Source: Bryobacter sp.
GTDB taxonomy: Bacteria > Acidobacteriota > Terriglobia > Bryobacterales > Bryobacteraceae
Assembly (NCBI GenBank): GCA_022843625.1
Contig: JALHNH010000002.1
Coordinates: 124,001 to 188,000 of the forward strand
Length of the DNA: 64,000 nucleotides
Direction: 5' to 3'
The notes beneath the pieces were generated by a model. That model did not search any database. It saw nothing but the letters and a program-made list of their open reading frames with translations, and had not been told where the DNA came from. Below are positions 1 through 8,631 of the stretch, one piece after another. The first letter of the stretch is position 1; each line of letters opens with the position of its first letter. The position numbers were made by a program, and so were the translations under genes.

Positions 1-677
1 CATCGGGACCTACGGTCTTCCATCGCATCCCAACCCGGCGTCATCTGAGCCTTCATTGCGATCGGCACCCGGATGCTGACGATACGCGCCGGGTCCAGCC
101 CGAAATACTCAGGCGAACTCACCCCAATCACAGTAAGTCGATTATTGTTAACCAGCACTTCCTTCCCGACGATTGAAGGATCCCCAGAGAAACGGTTCTT
201 CCAAAAGTCGTATCCCAGCACCGCAACCGGATGGCCACCTTTTGTAACGTCGTCCGCAGGGCTGATCAAGCGGCCAAGATGAGCTTTCACCCCCAGCACC
301 TCAAAGTAGTTGCCGGAAATCAATTCGCCCCCGGTCCGCTCCGATACACCCTGATAAGTCAGGCTCATGCTGATCTCGCGCCGCGCGATCATTCCGGAAT
401 GTACAGGAGACTGATCCCGAAAGTCTTTGTACATCGGGTAAGAGGTCATCCGCGCCCCGGAATTGGAACCGTAATGTGACCCGCTCTGATAGAGTTGCAC
501 AAGTTCACCTGGCCGCTCCACGGGCAATGTCTTCAAGATCAGCTGATCAATGAGACTGAAGATTGCTGAGTTTGCTCCGATGCCCAGAGCGAGCGAAGCT
601 ACAGCAACAAAGGTGAAAAGGGGAGTGTGAATCAGGCCACGTAGCGCAGCCCGGATTTCGTCGGTGATTCCTCGCAT
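1..677 (-). CDS. ADOP/MacB-type ABC transporter permease, N-terminal part (cut by left window edge)
   Basis: Translated from the minus strand, the frame opens MRGITDEIRAALRGLIHTPL and stays open to the window edge, about 225 residues. A hydrophobic segment at about residues 19-38 (FTFVAVASLALGIGANSAIF) followed by an extracytoplasmic domain (VLGYDFWKNRF, DPSIVGKEVLVNN, VIGVSSPEYFGLDP) is the classic MacB_PCD arrangement of the acidobacterial duplicated orphan permeases. Such proteins are inner-membrane permeases of about 800 residues with two FtsX-like halves and usually no ATPase alongside. Whether they export drugs, peptides or lipoproteins is mostly unknown. It is 55 bases downstream of the TonB receptor on the same strand and probably in its operon. 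No strong ribosome binding site is visible, so the start is the first in-frame ATG that keeps the usual N-terminus. Confidence 0.85.
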   Translation of the reverse strand, partial: MRGITDEIRAALRGLIHTPLFTFVAVASLALGIGANSAIFSLIDQLILKTLPVERPGELVQLYQSGSHYGSNSGARMTSYPMYKDFRDQSPVHSGMIARREISMSLTYQGVSERTGGELISGNYFEVLGVKAHLGRLISPADDVTKGGHPVAVLGYDFWKNRFSGDPSIVGKEVLVNNNRLTVIGVSSPEYFGLDPARIVSIRVPIAMKAQMTPGWDAMEDRRSR

Positions 678-732
678 GTGGGGAATACGAACGAGTTGCC
701 CGCGCGTTTCCTACCTTTGTGGGACGAAGCGG

Positions 733-3618
733 CTAAAAGCTGAAGCGCAACGAAAGATCCAGGCGGCGATTTGCTGCAGACCCACCACCACCGCCACCAC
801 CACCAGGACCAAATCCTCCCCCAGAGACAGTCGAAGTAGAGACCCCAAAAAACGGGCTACTGATATTGCCGTTTGGAGTTGCCAGGTTCACGGTATTGAG
901 CAAATTGCGTGCTGAGAGAGAGAGGTTTAAGGTGTACTTCCGGCTCGTGCCACCACCGCCAGCATCCATTCCGCCGCCACCACGCATCCCACCACGCATC
1001 CCACCTCCGCCACCACCTCCGCCGCCACCTCGTCTGCCACCTCCACCACCACCGCCCGCACGCATTGCCCTGCCTGCCCGCTCCGTTTCGGGGCCAAATC
1101 CAAAGCTCTTCCCGAGCCTTAAATTCAGCGAATAGTTGGATGGTCCGCGCCCATAGTTGCGAGGGATGATCACGTCCCCTGGCCCAGGGTTCTGAATGAA
1201 GTTGCCAAATCGCGTCCGGAATACCCCTGCCGCATTGACATCAGTCGCAAATGCCGGACGCTCGGTAAACAGTGTGTCGCCGTTGGTATCGCGCCCAGTC
1301 GTGATGTTGAAGGGCGAACCCGTATTGAACTGGAACATCGGGCTCAAGCTAATTCCCCACTTGCCCGCGATCGAACCGCCAAACATGATCCGGTTTCGAG
1401 TATCGTTCCGTGCAGGTCCATACTCATTCAGCAGGTTATACGGGTCAGCAGGCCCTCCACCGTCGGTATCCGACCGCGCCCAATTGAGGGAGTGATATCC
1501 GAACAGCATAATGCCGGTTCTTAAACGGGTCGAGAAATTCGTCATCACCTGCTGCTGGCGCGAGAAGCCCGTAGACTCATTCAGAAAGAGATTCCCAGTA
1601 TCCCCATACGGTCGAACCCCTGTGCTCAAAGGAGTGTTGATGTTCCGTTGTCGTAACAGGTGCACGCCACGGGAAAAAATGTAGTTCACAGCGACATTGG
1701 AATTGCGTGGCAGGGATCGTTCGAGGCCGACGGAAGACTGAATCAAATATGGTGTACGAATGTCTTCATAAAGCTTTCGGATTGTCAGCGAGTTCCGGAA
1801 TGGAGCCAGTTCACTGGCTGAAGGAATCGCGGGGAAAAAATCGGGATTGCGCACAACATAGCTCACCTGATTGATGCCGTTGAATCGACGGGCATTCAGC
1901 GTCAAATTGTCATCGACACGATCGTAGAACACACCAGACCCAAGGCGCAAAATGGTCTTGGTAGGCTTGTTTCCTCCACCATCGAGAGCAAGCGCCAACC
2001 CGACGCGGGGCGCGAGATTGTTGTGGTTTGAGATATTGGTCTGATCTTCCCAACGCAAGCCAGCAGAAAAGGTCGCCCGCTGTGTCACGCGCCAATCCCA
2101 GGTCGCAAATAACCCGATGTCCATCTGGCTGACACCTACTTCGGGGTTCCCGCCGTTGATCGTAAACTGGCTAGCTCCGCCGCCAAGGCTGCGAATCAGT
2201 GCCGGTGAATAACCCAGCGCCTGAAACTCTAGGGTCCGGCGATACTTCTCAAGCGACGTGATCTGCTGTCCATCTGCACCTACGCTTCCAGCGAAGGTGT
2301 AGGAGCCGCCGAAGTTATTGGGCGAAAGATTGTCTTGAGACGTCCGCCGCCAGCGCCCACCTACCTTGATGGCATGAGCACCAATTGCATACGTCGTCAT
2401 GTTGGAAACTTCAAAGCGATTGTCTCGAGTAGTGGAAACTCCGTTCTGTGGGCCACCACCACTGAAGGCATCCTGCACGTTCAGAGCGTATAGCGTGTTG
2501 TTCCCGAGTTGTTCGGTATTTGAGCGTAAGAACTGGAACCGGGTCTCATTGATCGAACGGGCAGAGAGGATGGCGGTCTCGGTGACCTGAACCGTGTGAT
2601 CGGTATCTTTGGTGTTGAATGCACGCGAAGTGAGTGCAAAATCCCCAACGCCCCGGTTCTCCGCCGAGGTCGGGCTGAAGCTGTAGCGCGCCACCAATGT
2701 GTTGTTCGTGTTGATCGCATAGTCCACTCGCTGCGTAAAGTTAAAGCGAGCCTGTGGCGTTATGACCGTTTGCCGGAAAGGCGTCGGCATCAACTGGGCA
2801 TCGAGAATCGTGGCATTAATAATGGCGTTCTCTTCTACATTGCGACCTTCGATATCGGTCGAGAAGGAAGCCCTCTTCGACAGCGGCCCTGAGACTCGGC
2901 CACCCCAAAGCTTCGATTGGAACGGCGCGCGAGTTGGTGAGAACGGGTTGCGCGAATTCAAGGAAGAGTCGGAGAACCCAAAATGCAATTCGCCCCGAAA
3001 CTTGTCGGTTCCAGGGCGCGTGAAGATCTCGATCCGTCCGAATCCAATACGGTCGTATTCCGCAGAATAAGGATTGCGGTTGACCCGCACTTCGCGAATC
3101 GAAGACTTCGGCGGCAGCTTGCCGCCAGAGAATCCATCAATAAAAAGCTGTCCACCGCTAGGCCCGGCGCCGGGTCCTGCAAGTGCCATCAACTCATCCT
3201 GCAAAGCATCCGGGTCATCAGAGAAGGAAGCCAGATCTTCCGCCGTCAGGACAAGAGCGCTGGCGTTTGATAGCGGGTCTGTCGTGACGCCCTGAACTTC
3301 GCTCTGAACGTTGACTACCTGGGCTTGGGCATCAAGTGACATCTGGATGTTGAAGACAGTAGCTCCCGACACGGGAAGGTCATCAATCCGGTAAGCGGCA
3401 AAGCCCGGCTTCTCAATCCGGACGATGTACTTTCCTGTTGCAAGATTCCGTATCTCAAACGAGCCGGAGGCATCCGTATTCTTCCGCTGCTCCTTGCCAC
3501 CAGACTGGGTAATGCGCACAATCGCACCCGGAATTGCAGCTCCCGATGGGTCGGTCACCTGACCCTTGAATGTGTTTAGACCCGAGGCTTGGGCAAGGAG
3601 AAGCAGGAGATAAATCAT
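733..3618 (-). CDS. TonB-dependent receptor with carboxypeptidase-regulatory-like N-terminus (Oar-like)
   Basis: This is a 961-residue outer-membrane protein. A short signal peptide (MIYLLLLLAQASG) is followed by a Cna-B/CarboxypepD_reg-like domain at about residues 16-95 (VTDPSGAAIPGAIVRI). Next comes a plug-like region with the QLFIDGFSGG and RIEIFTRPGTD motifs, then a long beta-barrel ending in the aromatic C-terminus LDLSLRFSF. This layout is typical of the large Oar/SusC-like receptors that acidobacteria carry in many copies, thought to import oligomers or peptides; the ligand cannot be told. A glycine tract interrupted by Arg and Met lies just before the last barrel strands. The gene starts 6 bases after the stop of the LTXXQ protein, so the two are probably co-transcribed, with the permease following. 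Confidence 0.9.
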   Translation of the reverse strand: MIYLLLLLAQASGLNTFKGQVTDPSGAAIPGAIVRITQSGGKEQRKNTDASGSFEIRNLATGKYIVRIEKPGFAAYRIDDLPVSGATVFNIQMSLDAQAQVVNVQSEVQGVTTDPLSNASALVLTAEDLASFSDDPDALQDELMALAGPGAGPSGGQLFIDGFSGGKLPPKSSIREVRVNRNPYSAEYDRIGFGRIEIFTRPGTDKFRGELHFGFSDSSLNSRNPFSPTRAPFQSKLWGGRVSGPLSKRASFSTDIEGRNVEENAIINATILDAQLMPTPFRQTVITPQARFNFTQRVDYAINTNNTLVARYSFSPTSAENRGVGDFALTSRAFNTKDTDHTVQVTETAILSARSINETRFQFLRSNTEQLGNNTLYALNVQDAFSGGGPQNGVSTTRDNRFEVSNMTTYAIGAHAIKVGGRWRRTSQDNLSPNNFGGSYTFAGSVGADGQQITSLEKYRRTLEFQALGYSPALIRSLGGGASQFTINGGNPEVGVSQMDIGLFATWDWRVTQRATFSAGLRWEDQTNISNHNNLAPRVGLALALDGGGNKPTKTILRLGSGVFYDRVDDNLTLNARRFNGINQVSYVVRNPDFFPAIPSASELAPFRNSLTIRKLYEDIRTPYLIQSSVGLERSLPRNSNVAVNYIFSRGVHLLRQRNINTPLSTGVRPYGDTGNLFLNESTGFSRQQQVMTNFSTRLRTGIMLFGYHSLNWARSDTDGGGPADPYNLLNEYGPARNDTRNRIMFGGSIAGKWGISLSPMFQFNTGSPFNITTGRDTNGDTLFTERPAFATDVNAAGVFRTRFGNFIQNPGPGDVIIPRNYGRGPSNYSLNLRLGKSFGFGPETERAGRAMRAGGGGGGGRRGGGGGGGGGGMRGGMRGGGGMDAGGGGTSRKYTLNLSLSARNLLNTVNLATPNGNISSPFFGVSTSTVSGGGFGPGGGGGGGGSAANRRLDLSLRFSF

Positions 3619-3624
3619 GTTGCG

Positions 3625-4029
3625 TTAGTTCTGAGGGGGAGGAGGAGGTCCGCCAGGTCCACCGGGTCCGCGACGCCCGCGCATCTCAGACTGGAACTTG
3701 TCGAACTTTTCGATCTGGTCTTCCTTCAGAACCTTCTTGATCTTCGCATTGACTTCCTGGCGCATGGCCATCATCTTCTCGCGCATATCGTCAGAGGGGC
3801 CAGCTTCCATCATTTCGCGCTGCTTCTTCATCTGTTCGGCTAGGATCGGCTTTATTGCTTTTTCCTGCTCCTCAGTGAGGCCAACAGCTTCTTTCATGGC
3901 AGTCATCTGACGGGCCATCATTTTTTCAGGATCACCGCCACGGCCGCCGCCAGGAGGCTGTGCATAGCTAAGTGCCGGGAGCAAAGTGATTGCCGCGGCG
4001 AGGACGAACTTGGTAAATGTGTTCCGCAT
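3625..4029 (-). CDS. Spy/CpxP-like periplasmic LTXXQ protein
   Basis: This is a 134-residue protein with a clear signal peptide (MRNTFTKFVLAAAITLLPAL, cleaved near SYAQ). A helical Met/Lys/Glu-rich body follows, containing VGLTEEQEKAIKPIL, a match to the LTXXQ motif of the Spy/CpxP family, and then a low-complexity Gly/Pro tail. Family members are periplasmic chaperones or stress sensors that bind unfolded proteins or metals. An upstream in-frame start would put 26 polar residues before the signal peptide, so the internal ATG preceded by GGGAG was chosen. The gene is divergent from a CpxR/CpxA-like pair, the same arrangement as cpxP-cpxRA in enterobacteria, and leads a probable operon with a TonB receptor and a permease. 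Homology to CpxP in particular, rather than to the wider family, is inferred from context. Confidence 0.8.
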   Translation of the reverse strand: MRNTFTKFVLAAAITLLPALSYAQPPGGGRGGDPEKMMARQMTAMKEAVGLTEEQEKAIKPILAEQMKKQREMMEAGPSDDMREKMMAMRQEVNAKIKKVLKEDQIEKFDKFQSEMRGRRGPGGPGGPPPPPQN

Positions 4030-4051
4030 AATATGATTCTGCTCCCGCTGC

Positions 4052-4099
4052 GTAAAGCCAGTGTGTTGATCGTCTGCAAAAGTGTAAAGGTTGGGTAAA
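4052..4099. promoter_or_regulatory. CpxR-box-like GTAAA repeats in divergent promoter
   Basis: Two GTAAA pentamers at 4084-4088 and 4095-4099 are separated by six bases (GGTTGG), placing them 11 bases apart. A third GTAAA lies at 4052-4056. Enterobacterial CpxR binds tandem GTAAA sites with a spacer of about five bases. The site lies between the LTXXQ gene and the response regulator gene, where an autoregulatory operator would be expected. Binding here is inferred. Confidence 0.5.
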
Positions 4100-4147
4100 A
4101 GTGCCACAAATTACACGAGGGAGTGATTAAGCTTAGGCTGGAAGAGC

Positions 4148-4858
4148 ATGAGCGAAACTCCGCTGTTGATAATCGATGACGACGTGAAGCTGGCGAGGCT
4201 TCTCAAGGACTATCTCACTCCCCTTGGCTATGAGGTGGATGTTGTCCACAATGGCTCTGCCGGGCTCAAGAAAGCTCTCGAAATGCCCTATGCCGCAGTC
4301 ATCCTCGATGTGATGCTTCCGGGTATGAACGGGATGGAAGTGCTCCGGGAACTGCGACGGGTCAGCGACATCCCAGTGCTGATGCTGACCGCCTTGGGCG
4401 ACGAGCCGGACAGAATTGCCGGACTCGAAGTAGGCGCTGACGACTACATCCCCAAGACATTTTCCACCCGTGAGCTCCTGGCCCGTCTCCGTGCTGTTCT
4501 CCGCCGCAGTCAAATGAACGCTCGAGTCCGCATGGAAGCCGAGAGCGTCGTGGTTGTTGGGGAATTGAAGATTGACGTCGAGGCGCGCACGGCAGAACTC
4601 CGGGGCGAACAACTAATCCTCACTCCGATCGAGTTCGACATGTTGCTGAGCCTGGGGCGTGCCGCAGGCCGCGTAAAGTCTCGCGAACAGTTGCTGCTGG
4701 AAGTTGCGGAGCGTGACTTTGAAGTCTTTGATCGCTCCATCGACGTTCATATTTCTTCACTCCGGCGAAAGCTCGGCGATGACGCCAAGTTCCCTCGCTG
4801 GATCGAGACGGTTCGGGGCGCCGGCTATCGCTTAAAGAAGTCGGGAGCTGATGCATGA
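4148..4858 (+). CDS. OmpR/CpxR-family response regulator
   Basis: This is a 236-residue two-domain regulator. The receiver domain (about 1-120) has the acidic pocket IIDDD at residues 8-12, the phosphoacceptor Asp54 in VILDVMLPG and Lys103 in YIPKTFSTREL. The usual KPF is KTF here, so the proline after the conserved lysine is lost. The C-terminal winged helix (about 140-232) shows LTPIEFDMLLSLG and the DNA-recognition stretch RSIDVHISSLRRKLG. The start ATG follows a GGAAGAG stretch. Its stop overlaps the kinase start as ATGA, indicating translational coupling. Together with the divergent LTXXQ gene it forms a Cpx-like envelope-stress set. Confidence 0.92.
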   Translation: MSETPLLIIDDDVKLARLLKDYLTPLGYEVDVVHNGSAGLKKALEMPYAAVILDVMLPGMNGMEVLRELRRVSDIPVLMLTALGDEPDRIAGLEVGADDYIPKTFSTRELLARLRAVLRRSQMNARVRMEAESVVVVGELKIDVEARTAELRGEQLILTPIEFDMLLSLGRAAGRVKSREQLLLEVAERDFEVFDRSIDVHISSLRRKLGDDAKFPRWIETVRGAGYRLKKSGADA

Positions 4859-6303
4859 TCTCTCAACCCAAGTTTCGATTGACTACTAAAATTCTATTGC
4901 TTGCTCTGGGTAACGTGACCTTGCTTGCTCTGATGTTCCTCGCTTTCGTGCGCTGGCAATTGGGTCAGGATTTTGAAAGCTTCCTGATGACAACTGCTCG
5001 CGAGCGGATCCTGTCGGAAACGCGAAGCATCGCCCTTGAAATGCGAGACAGTGAAACTGCTGCATGGGATCAGATCCTGGCCGACCACAGTTCCACTCAT
5101 GGAGTGACCTTCGCTCTTTTTCGAGGCGAAGGCGAACAAGTTGCCGGCCCAAAGCTAAGCCTTCCGGGCGAACTAAAAGCGCGTATGATGATTGGCCCGC
5201 CACCGGGACGTGGCCGCCCTTGGGAGGGTCCACCGCCTCCCGCAAGAGTATTGGCAACCATGGGCGCAGGACCTTTCCTGCTGAGTGCTTCCAGTGGTGA
5301 ATACAACTATTGGGTTTCCATGCGAACATTCGTCCCTGCAGTCGGTGTAGACGGACGCCCCTCAAGAGGGCTTCTGGTGATCGCCTCACCGAACCTGCTT
5401 ACCAATCCCTTCTTTTTTCAATTGGGGCCATGGCTTCTGATTGGCTTCGTCGCTGTCGGCGTCAGCCTGCTTTGCTGGCTGCCGCTGGTACGCGGTCTTA
5501 CTAGATCCATAGTCCAGATGACAGAAGCAACGGCCAAAATCGCGGAGGGGGATTTTGATACTCAGTTAAGCGTTAAGCGCCAGGACGAACTCGGCCTTCT
5601 AGGTTCTTCGATCAATCGCATGGCAGCTCGTCTTGGTGCCTTTACTCACGGTCAAAAGCGATTCCTCGGAGATGTGGCCCATGAGCTTCGTTCGCCACTG
5701 GGACGAATGCAGCTGGCGCTCGGGATCCTGGATCGAAAAGTAGACGACAGCGGCGCTGAATATATCAAAGACATTGCCGATGACGTTAAGGTGATGTCTG
5801 GCCTTACTGACGGGCTTCTCGAGTTTGCCAAAGCCGAAATGCGGCAAGGTACTGTTACGCTTGGTCCGGTAAATGTTGCCGACGTAGTCTGGCGCGCTGT
5901 GAAAGCCGAGAGCCGACCTGGGGTTGAAGTCAACGTCGATGTAGACCCGATGTTGATGGTAAATGCCGAAACAGAGTGCCTTTTCCGTGCCGTGGCCAAT
6001 GTGATCCGCAACGCCATCCGCTATGCAGGCGAAGCCGGGCCGATTGTGGTGGGAGCGAGCCGTCAGCGCGGTGAAGTGAACTTGACGGTGATGGACGCAG
6101 GGCCGGGCGTACCGGTGGAGAGCGTCGACCAAATCTTCGAGCCCTTCTATCGGCTTGAGTATGCGCGGGACCGGGAAAGCGGTGGAGCGGGTCTGGGCCT
6201 GGCGATCGTCAAGAGCTGCATTGAAGCCTGCGGTGGCCGTGTGAGCTGCAAAAATCTTGACCCCAAAGGCCTTGAAGTCAGCCTCGTTCTAGCGAGTGCT
6301 TGA
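4855..6303 (+). CDS. CpxA-like sensor histidine kinase
   Basis: This is a 482-residue membrane kinase. It has a first transmembrane helix at about residues 13-33, a periplasmic sensor to about 185 and a second helix at about 187-212. A HAMP segment (ATAKIAEGDFDTQL) follows, then a dimerisation domain with His276 in VAHELRSPLGRMQL, where the closest familiar pattern is CpxA. An HATPase domain carries the N-box VIRNAIRYA and the G-box GGAGLGLAIVKS. The sensor contains a Pro/Gly-rich loop (GPPPGRGRPWEGPPPP) that echoes the low-complexity tail of the divergent LTXXQ protein; whether they touch is speculation. It is coupled to the regulator by a 4-base overlap. Its 3' end overlaps the convergent carboxypeptidase gene by 15 bases. 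Confidence 0.92.
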   Translation: MISQPKFRLTTKILLLALGNVTLLALMFLAFVRWQLGQDFESFLMTTARERILSETRSIALEMRDSETAAWDQILADHSSTHGVTFALFRGEGEQVAGPKLSLPGELKARMMIGPPPGRGRPWEGPPPPARVLATMGAGPFLLSASSGEYNYWVSMRTFVPAVGVDGRPSRGLLVIASPNLLTNPFFFQLGPWLLIGFVAVGVSLLCWLPLVRGLTRSIVQMTEATAKIAEGDFDTQLSVKRQDELGLLGSSINRMAARLGAFTHGQKRFLGDVAHELRSPLGRMQLALGILDRKVDDSGAEYIKDIADDVKVMSGLTDGLLEFAKAEMRQGTVTLGPVNVADVVWRAVKAESRPGVEVNVDVDPMLMVNAETECLFRAVANVIRNAIRYAGEAGPIVVGASRQRGEVNLTVMDAGPGVPVESVDQIFEPFYRLEYARDRESGGAGLGLAIVKSCIEACGGRVSCKNLDPKGLEVSLVLASA

Positions 6304-7755
6304 GTCGATAAAGGCTGCAATATCGGTCTTGAGTTTGAGCAATGAAGGCACGTGGATATACATCATGTGGCCGGCCTCATATTCCTTCATCGTGATGTTC
6401 TGGTGATGCCTGGCTGCCAGGCCCATGTGGGCAAATGTGTATTCGGTGGCGAAGAACGGGGTCGCCAGGTCGTAGTAGCCGTTGGCCACAAAGACCTTCA
6501 TGTAAGGGTTGCGGTCAAAGGCGATTCTGAGTGCATTGCTTGTGTCTGCAAACTGGTTCTGAGCGCTGGAGTAATCCCAGGGCAGAATGCCTCCACCGAG
6601 CGCGAAGTAGGTCGAGTCTGTCTTGTATTGCAGGTCTTCGCGGGCATACTGATTCATCGCATGGGTATAGGGCCCCAGGATCGCGGCGTTGCTGGGGTCG
6701 AATTCTGGAGAGACGGCTCCGGCATCGCCATCGGTGCCAATCAGGCGTGAATCGAGCCGGCCGACGGTGAGGCCATCATTGCGGCGAAGCTCTTTAGTGA
6801 AACGCTGAATCTCGATCCGCAAGTCATTCCGCAGAAGGAAGGATTGAGAAAGACCGGTGAACTTAGAGAGCTTGGTGGCAATGACTTCACGCTCGGCCTG
6901 GGTGAGCCGGTCGCCCTTCATCAATGCACTGGCGTATTCGCCTTCAGCGAACTTGCGTACTTCGACTAGAGTGCTCTTGAGGTCCTTTTGATACATGGGG
7001 TCGATCTTCTTGTGGTACCAGGCGGTGGCTGTGTAAGTTGGCAAAAACAGGGAGAAGGGAAGGTCGTTGCCTTTGGTGAAGCGGGCCGTCTGGAAGTTCA
7101 GGATCGAGCTGATCAGGATGACGCCGTTCAGCGTAATGCCTCTGGCGGCCAAGGCGCCGGAAAGCCCTGCAGCACGAGTGGTGCCATAGGATTCGCCGGC
7201 CAGGAAGATCGGCGAGGAGAATCGGTTGTTGCGCGCGAGGTAGAGCCGGATGAACTCGCCGACGGAATCAATGTCGCCAGTGAAGCCATTGAACTTGCGG
7301 GCTGTTTCGATCCTGGTGGCTCTCGAGAAGCCTGTGCCTACAGGGTCAACGAAGACCAGGTCACATTTGTCGAGCCAGGTACCCTGGTTGTCTTCCATCT
7401 TGAATGGAGGAGGTGGCATTGAGCCGTCGTCATTCATGCGGATGCGCCGTGGGCCGATTGCGCCCAGGTGGAGCCACAGTGATCCGGCTCCCGGCCCGCC
7501 ATTGAAGGCGATGCAGAGGGGGCGGTTCGGAGTTCCTTCAACGGTATAGGCAACGAAGAAGAGGCCAGCTTCTGCTTCACCGATCGAATTCTTGATCGGC
7601 ATCATTCCCGTGCTTGCCTTGTATGCAAGTGCCTTGCCGTTCAGCTTGATCTCGTGATTGGTGACGACTAGCGGTTCGTCCTTGTAGGGCTGCGTAGGTA
7701 CCGAAGATGGCGGGGGAGCTGATTGGGCCAGGAGCAAAAGAAGAAACAAATTCAT
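6289..7755 (-). CDS. S10-family serine carboxypeptidase-like protein
   Basis: This exported protein of about 488 residues has a signal peptide (MNLFLLLLLAQ). It shows the S10 family signatures: the substrate-binding loop FNGGPGAGSLW near residue 88, the catalytic serine in GESYGTTR near 189, an aspartate in NGYYDLATPFFATEY and a histidine in EAGHMMYIH. S10 enzymes are alpha/beta hydrolases that remove C-terminal residues from peptides; bacterial homologues are periplasmic or secreted. A TTG two codons upstream (7761) sits at better spacing from a GAGG and could be used instead; the ATG leaves a cleaner signal peptide. The gene is 9 bases downstream of the exporter gene, so the three minus-strand genes here are likely one transcript. 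Confidence 0.88.
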   Translation of the reverse strand: MNLFLLLLLAQSAPPPSSVPTQPYKDEPLVVTNHEIKLNGKALAYKASTGMMPIKNSIGEAEAGLFFVAYTVEGTPNRPLCIAFNGGPGAGSLWLHLGAIGPRRIRMNDDGSMPPPPFKMEDNQGTWLDKCDLVFVDPVGTGFSRATRIETARKFNGFTGDIDSVGEFIRLYLARNNRFSSPIFLAGESYGTTRAAGLSGALAARGITLNGVILISSILNFQTARFTKGNDLPFSLFLPTYTATAWYHKKIDPMYQKDLKSTLVEVRKFAEGEYASALMKGDRLTQAEREVIATKLSKFTGLSQSFLLRNDLRIEIQRFTKELRRNDGLTVGRLDSRLIGTDGDAGAVSPEFDPSNAAILGPYTHAMNQYAREDLQYKTDSTYFALGGGILPWDYSSAQNQFADTSNALRIAFDRNPYMKVFVANGYYDLATPFFATEYTFAHMGLAARHHQNITMKEYEAGHMMYIHVPSLLKLKTDIAAFIDSSTR

Positions 7756-7764
7756 TAACAAAGC

Positions 7765-8628
7765 CTACCTCAGCAGTCGAACGCCGGTGAGGGCCAGTGC
7801 GCCGCCAATGATCGTAGGCCAGGTGATTGGTTCTTTTAGAATGATGTTGCTGGTAAGGACGCTGAAGATAGGGACGAAGTTCAGGAAGACGGAGGTGCGC
7901 GCAGCACCAATTTGTTCCAGCCCTCGCAGGTAGAGCAGGAAGGCCAGGGTTGTGCCAAGGAAGCCGAGATAAGCACTCACAGCCCAAAACTCCAGTGTGT
8001 TCAGGTTGGGGCTCGTGGGTCGAGTCAGGAGGGCGTAGAAGATCAGCATGGCCAGCCCAGCCCATATGGAATAAGCAGTAGCAGGGAGTGGCTCGATCTT
8101 GTTGGCGAGGTCACGGCCAAGGATCGTATAAGCAAACCAGGCGAGAACGGCAGCGAGGATCCAAAGATCTCCCGAGCCGAGGCCGGTGACGAAGAGCTTC
8201 TCAGGGTCGGCCTGTGTCAGCACCAGCCCGGCACCGAAAAGACTGAGTGAGAGGCCACAGAGCTTTTTCAATGTGACCTTCTCGCCCCATACAATGCGTG
8301 AATAGATGAAGATCAGCGAGGGCTGCAAGGAAGCCATGAGCGAGGCTCTTCCAGAGGGTACTGTGCGGAGACCGCTGAAGAAGCAGATGTTGTAAAGGGC
8401 AACGCCAAAGAAGCCCATGGCGATGAGCCGGTAGACGATAGGTCTCGACGGTTTCGGCCAGGGCCGGACGCCCAACATGATGATAAGCAGGCCGAGTGCG
8501 CCGAAGCCGAAGCGGCCGAGGCTCGAGTAGATTGCAGGGACTTCAGCGCGGGAGAGGACACTTCCGGCCATCCAGGAAGAGCCCCAGATTGCTGCAGTGA
8601 GAGTCAGAAGAACATAAGGACTGCCCAA
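7765..8628 (-). CDS. EamA/DMT-family transporter
   Basis: This is a 287-residue membrane protein with about ten hydrophobic helices arranged as two EamA halves (about 5-135 and 148-285). It includes the repeated family features AAIWGSSWMAG near the N-terminus and LAWFAYTILGRDL at the start of the second half. Members of this drug/metabolite transporter superfamily export small metabolites; the substrate cannot be predicted. The only in-frame start is TTG, placed two codons after the TAG of the amidohydrolase gene. This points to re-initiation or translational coupling in a shared transcript. Confidence 0.85.
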   Translation of the reverse strand: MGSPYVLLTLTAAIWGSSWMAGSVLSRAEVPAIYSSLGRFGFGALGLLIIMLGVRPWPKPSRPIVYRLIAMGFFGVALYNICFFSGLRTVPSGRASLMASLQPSLIFIYSRIVWGEKVTLKKLCGLSLSLFGAGLVLTQADPEKLFVTGLGSGDLWILAAVLAWFAYTILGRDLANKIEPLPATAYSIWAGLAMLIFYALLTRPTSPNLNTLEFWAVSAYLGFLGTTLAFLLYLRGLEQIGAARTSVFLNFVPIFSVLTSNIILKEPITWPTIIGGALALTGVRLLR

Positions 8629-8631
8629 GTG

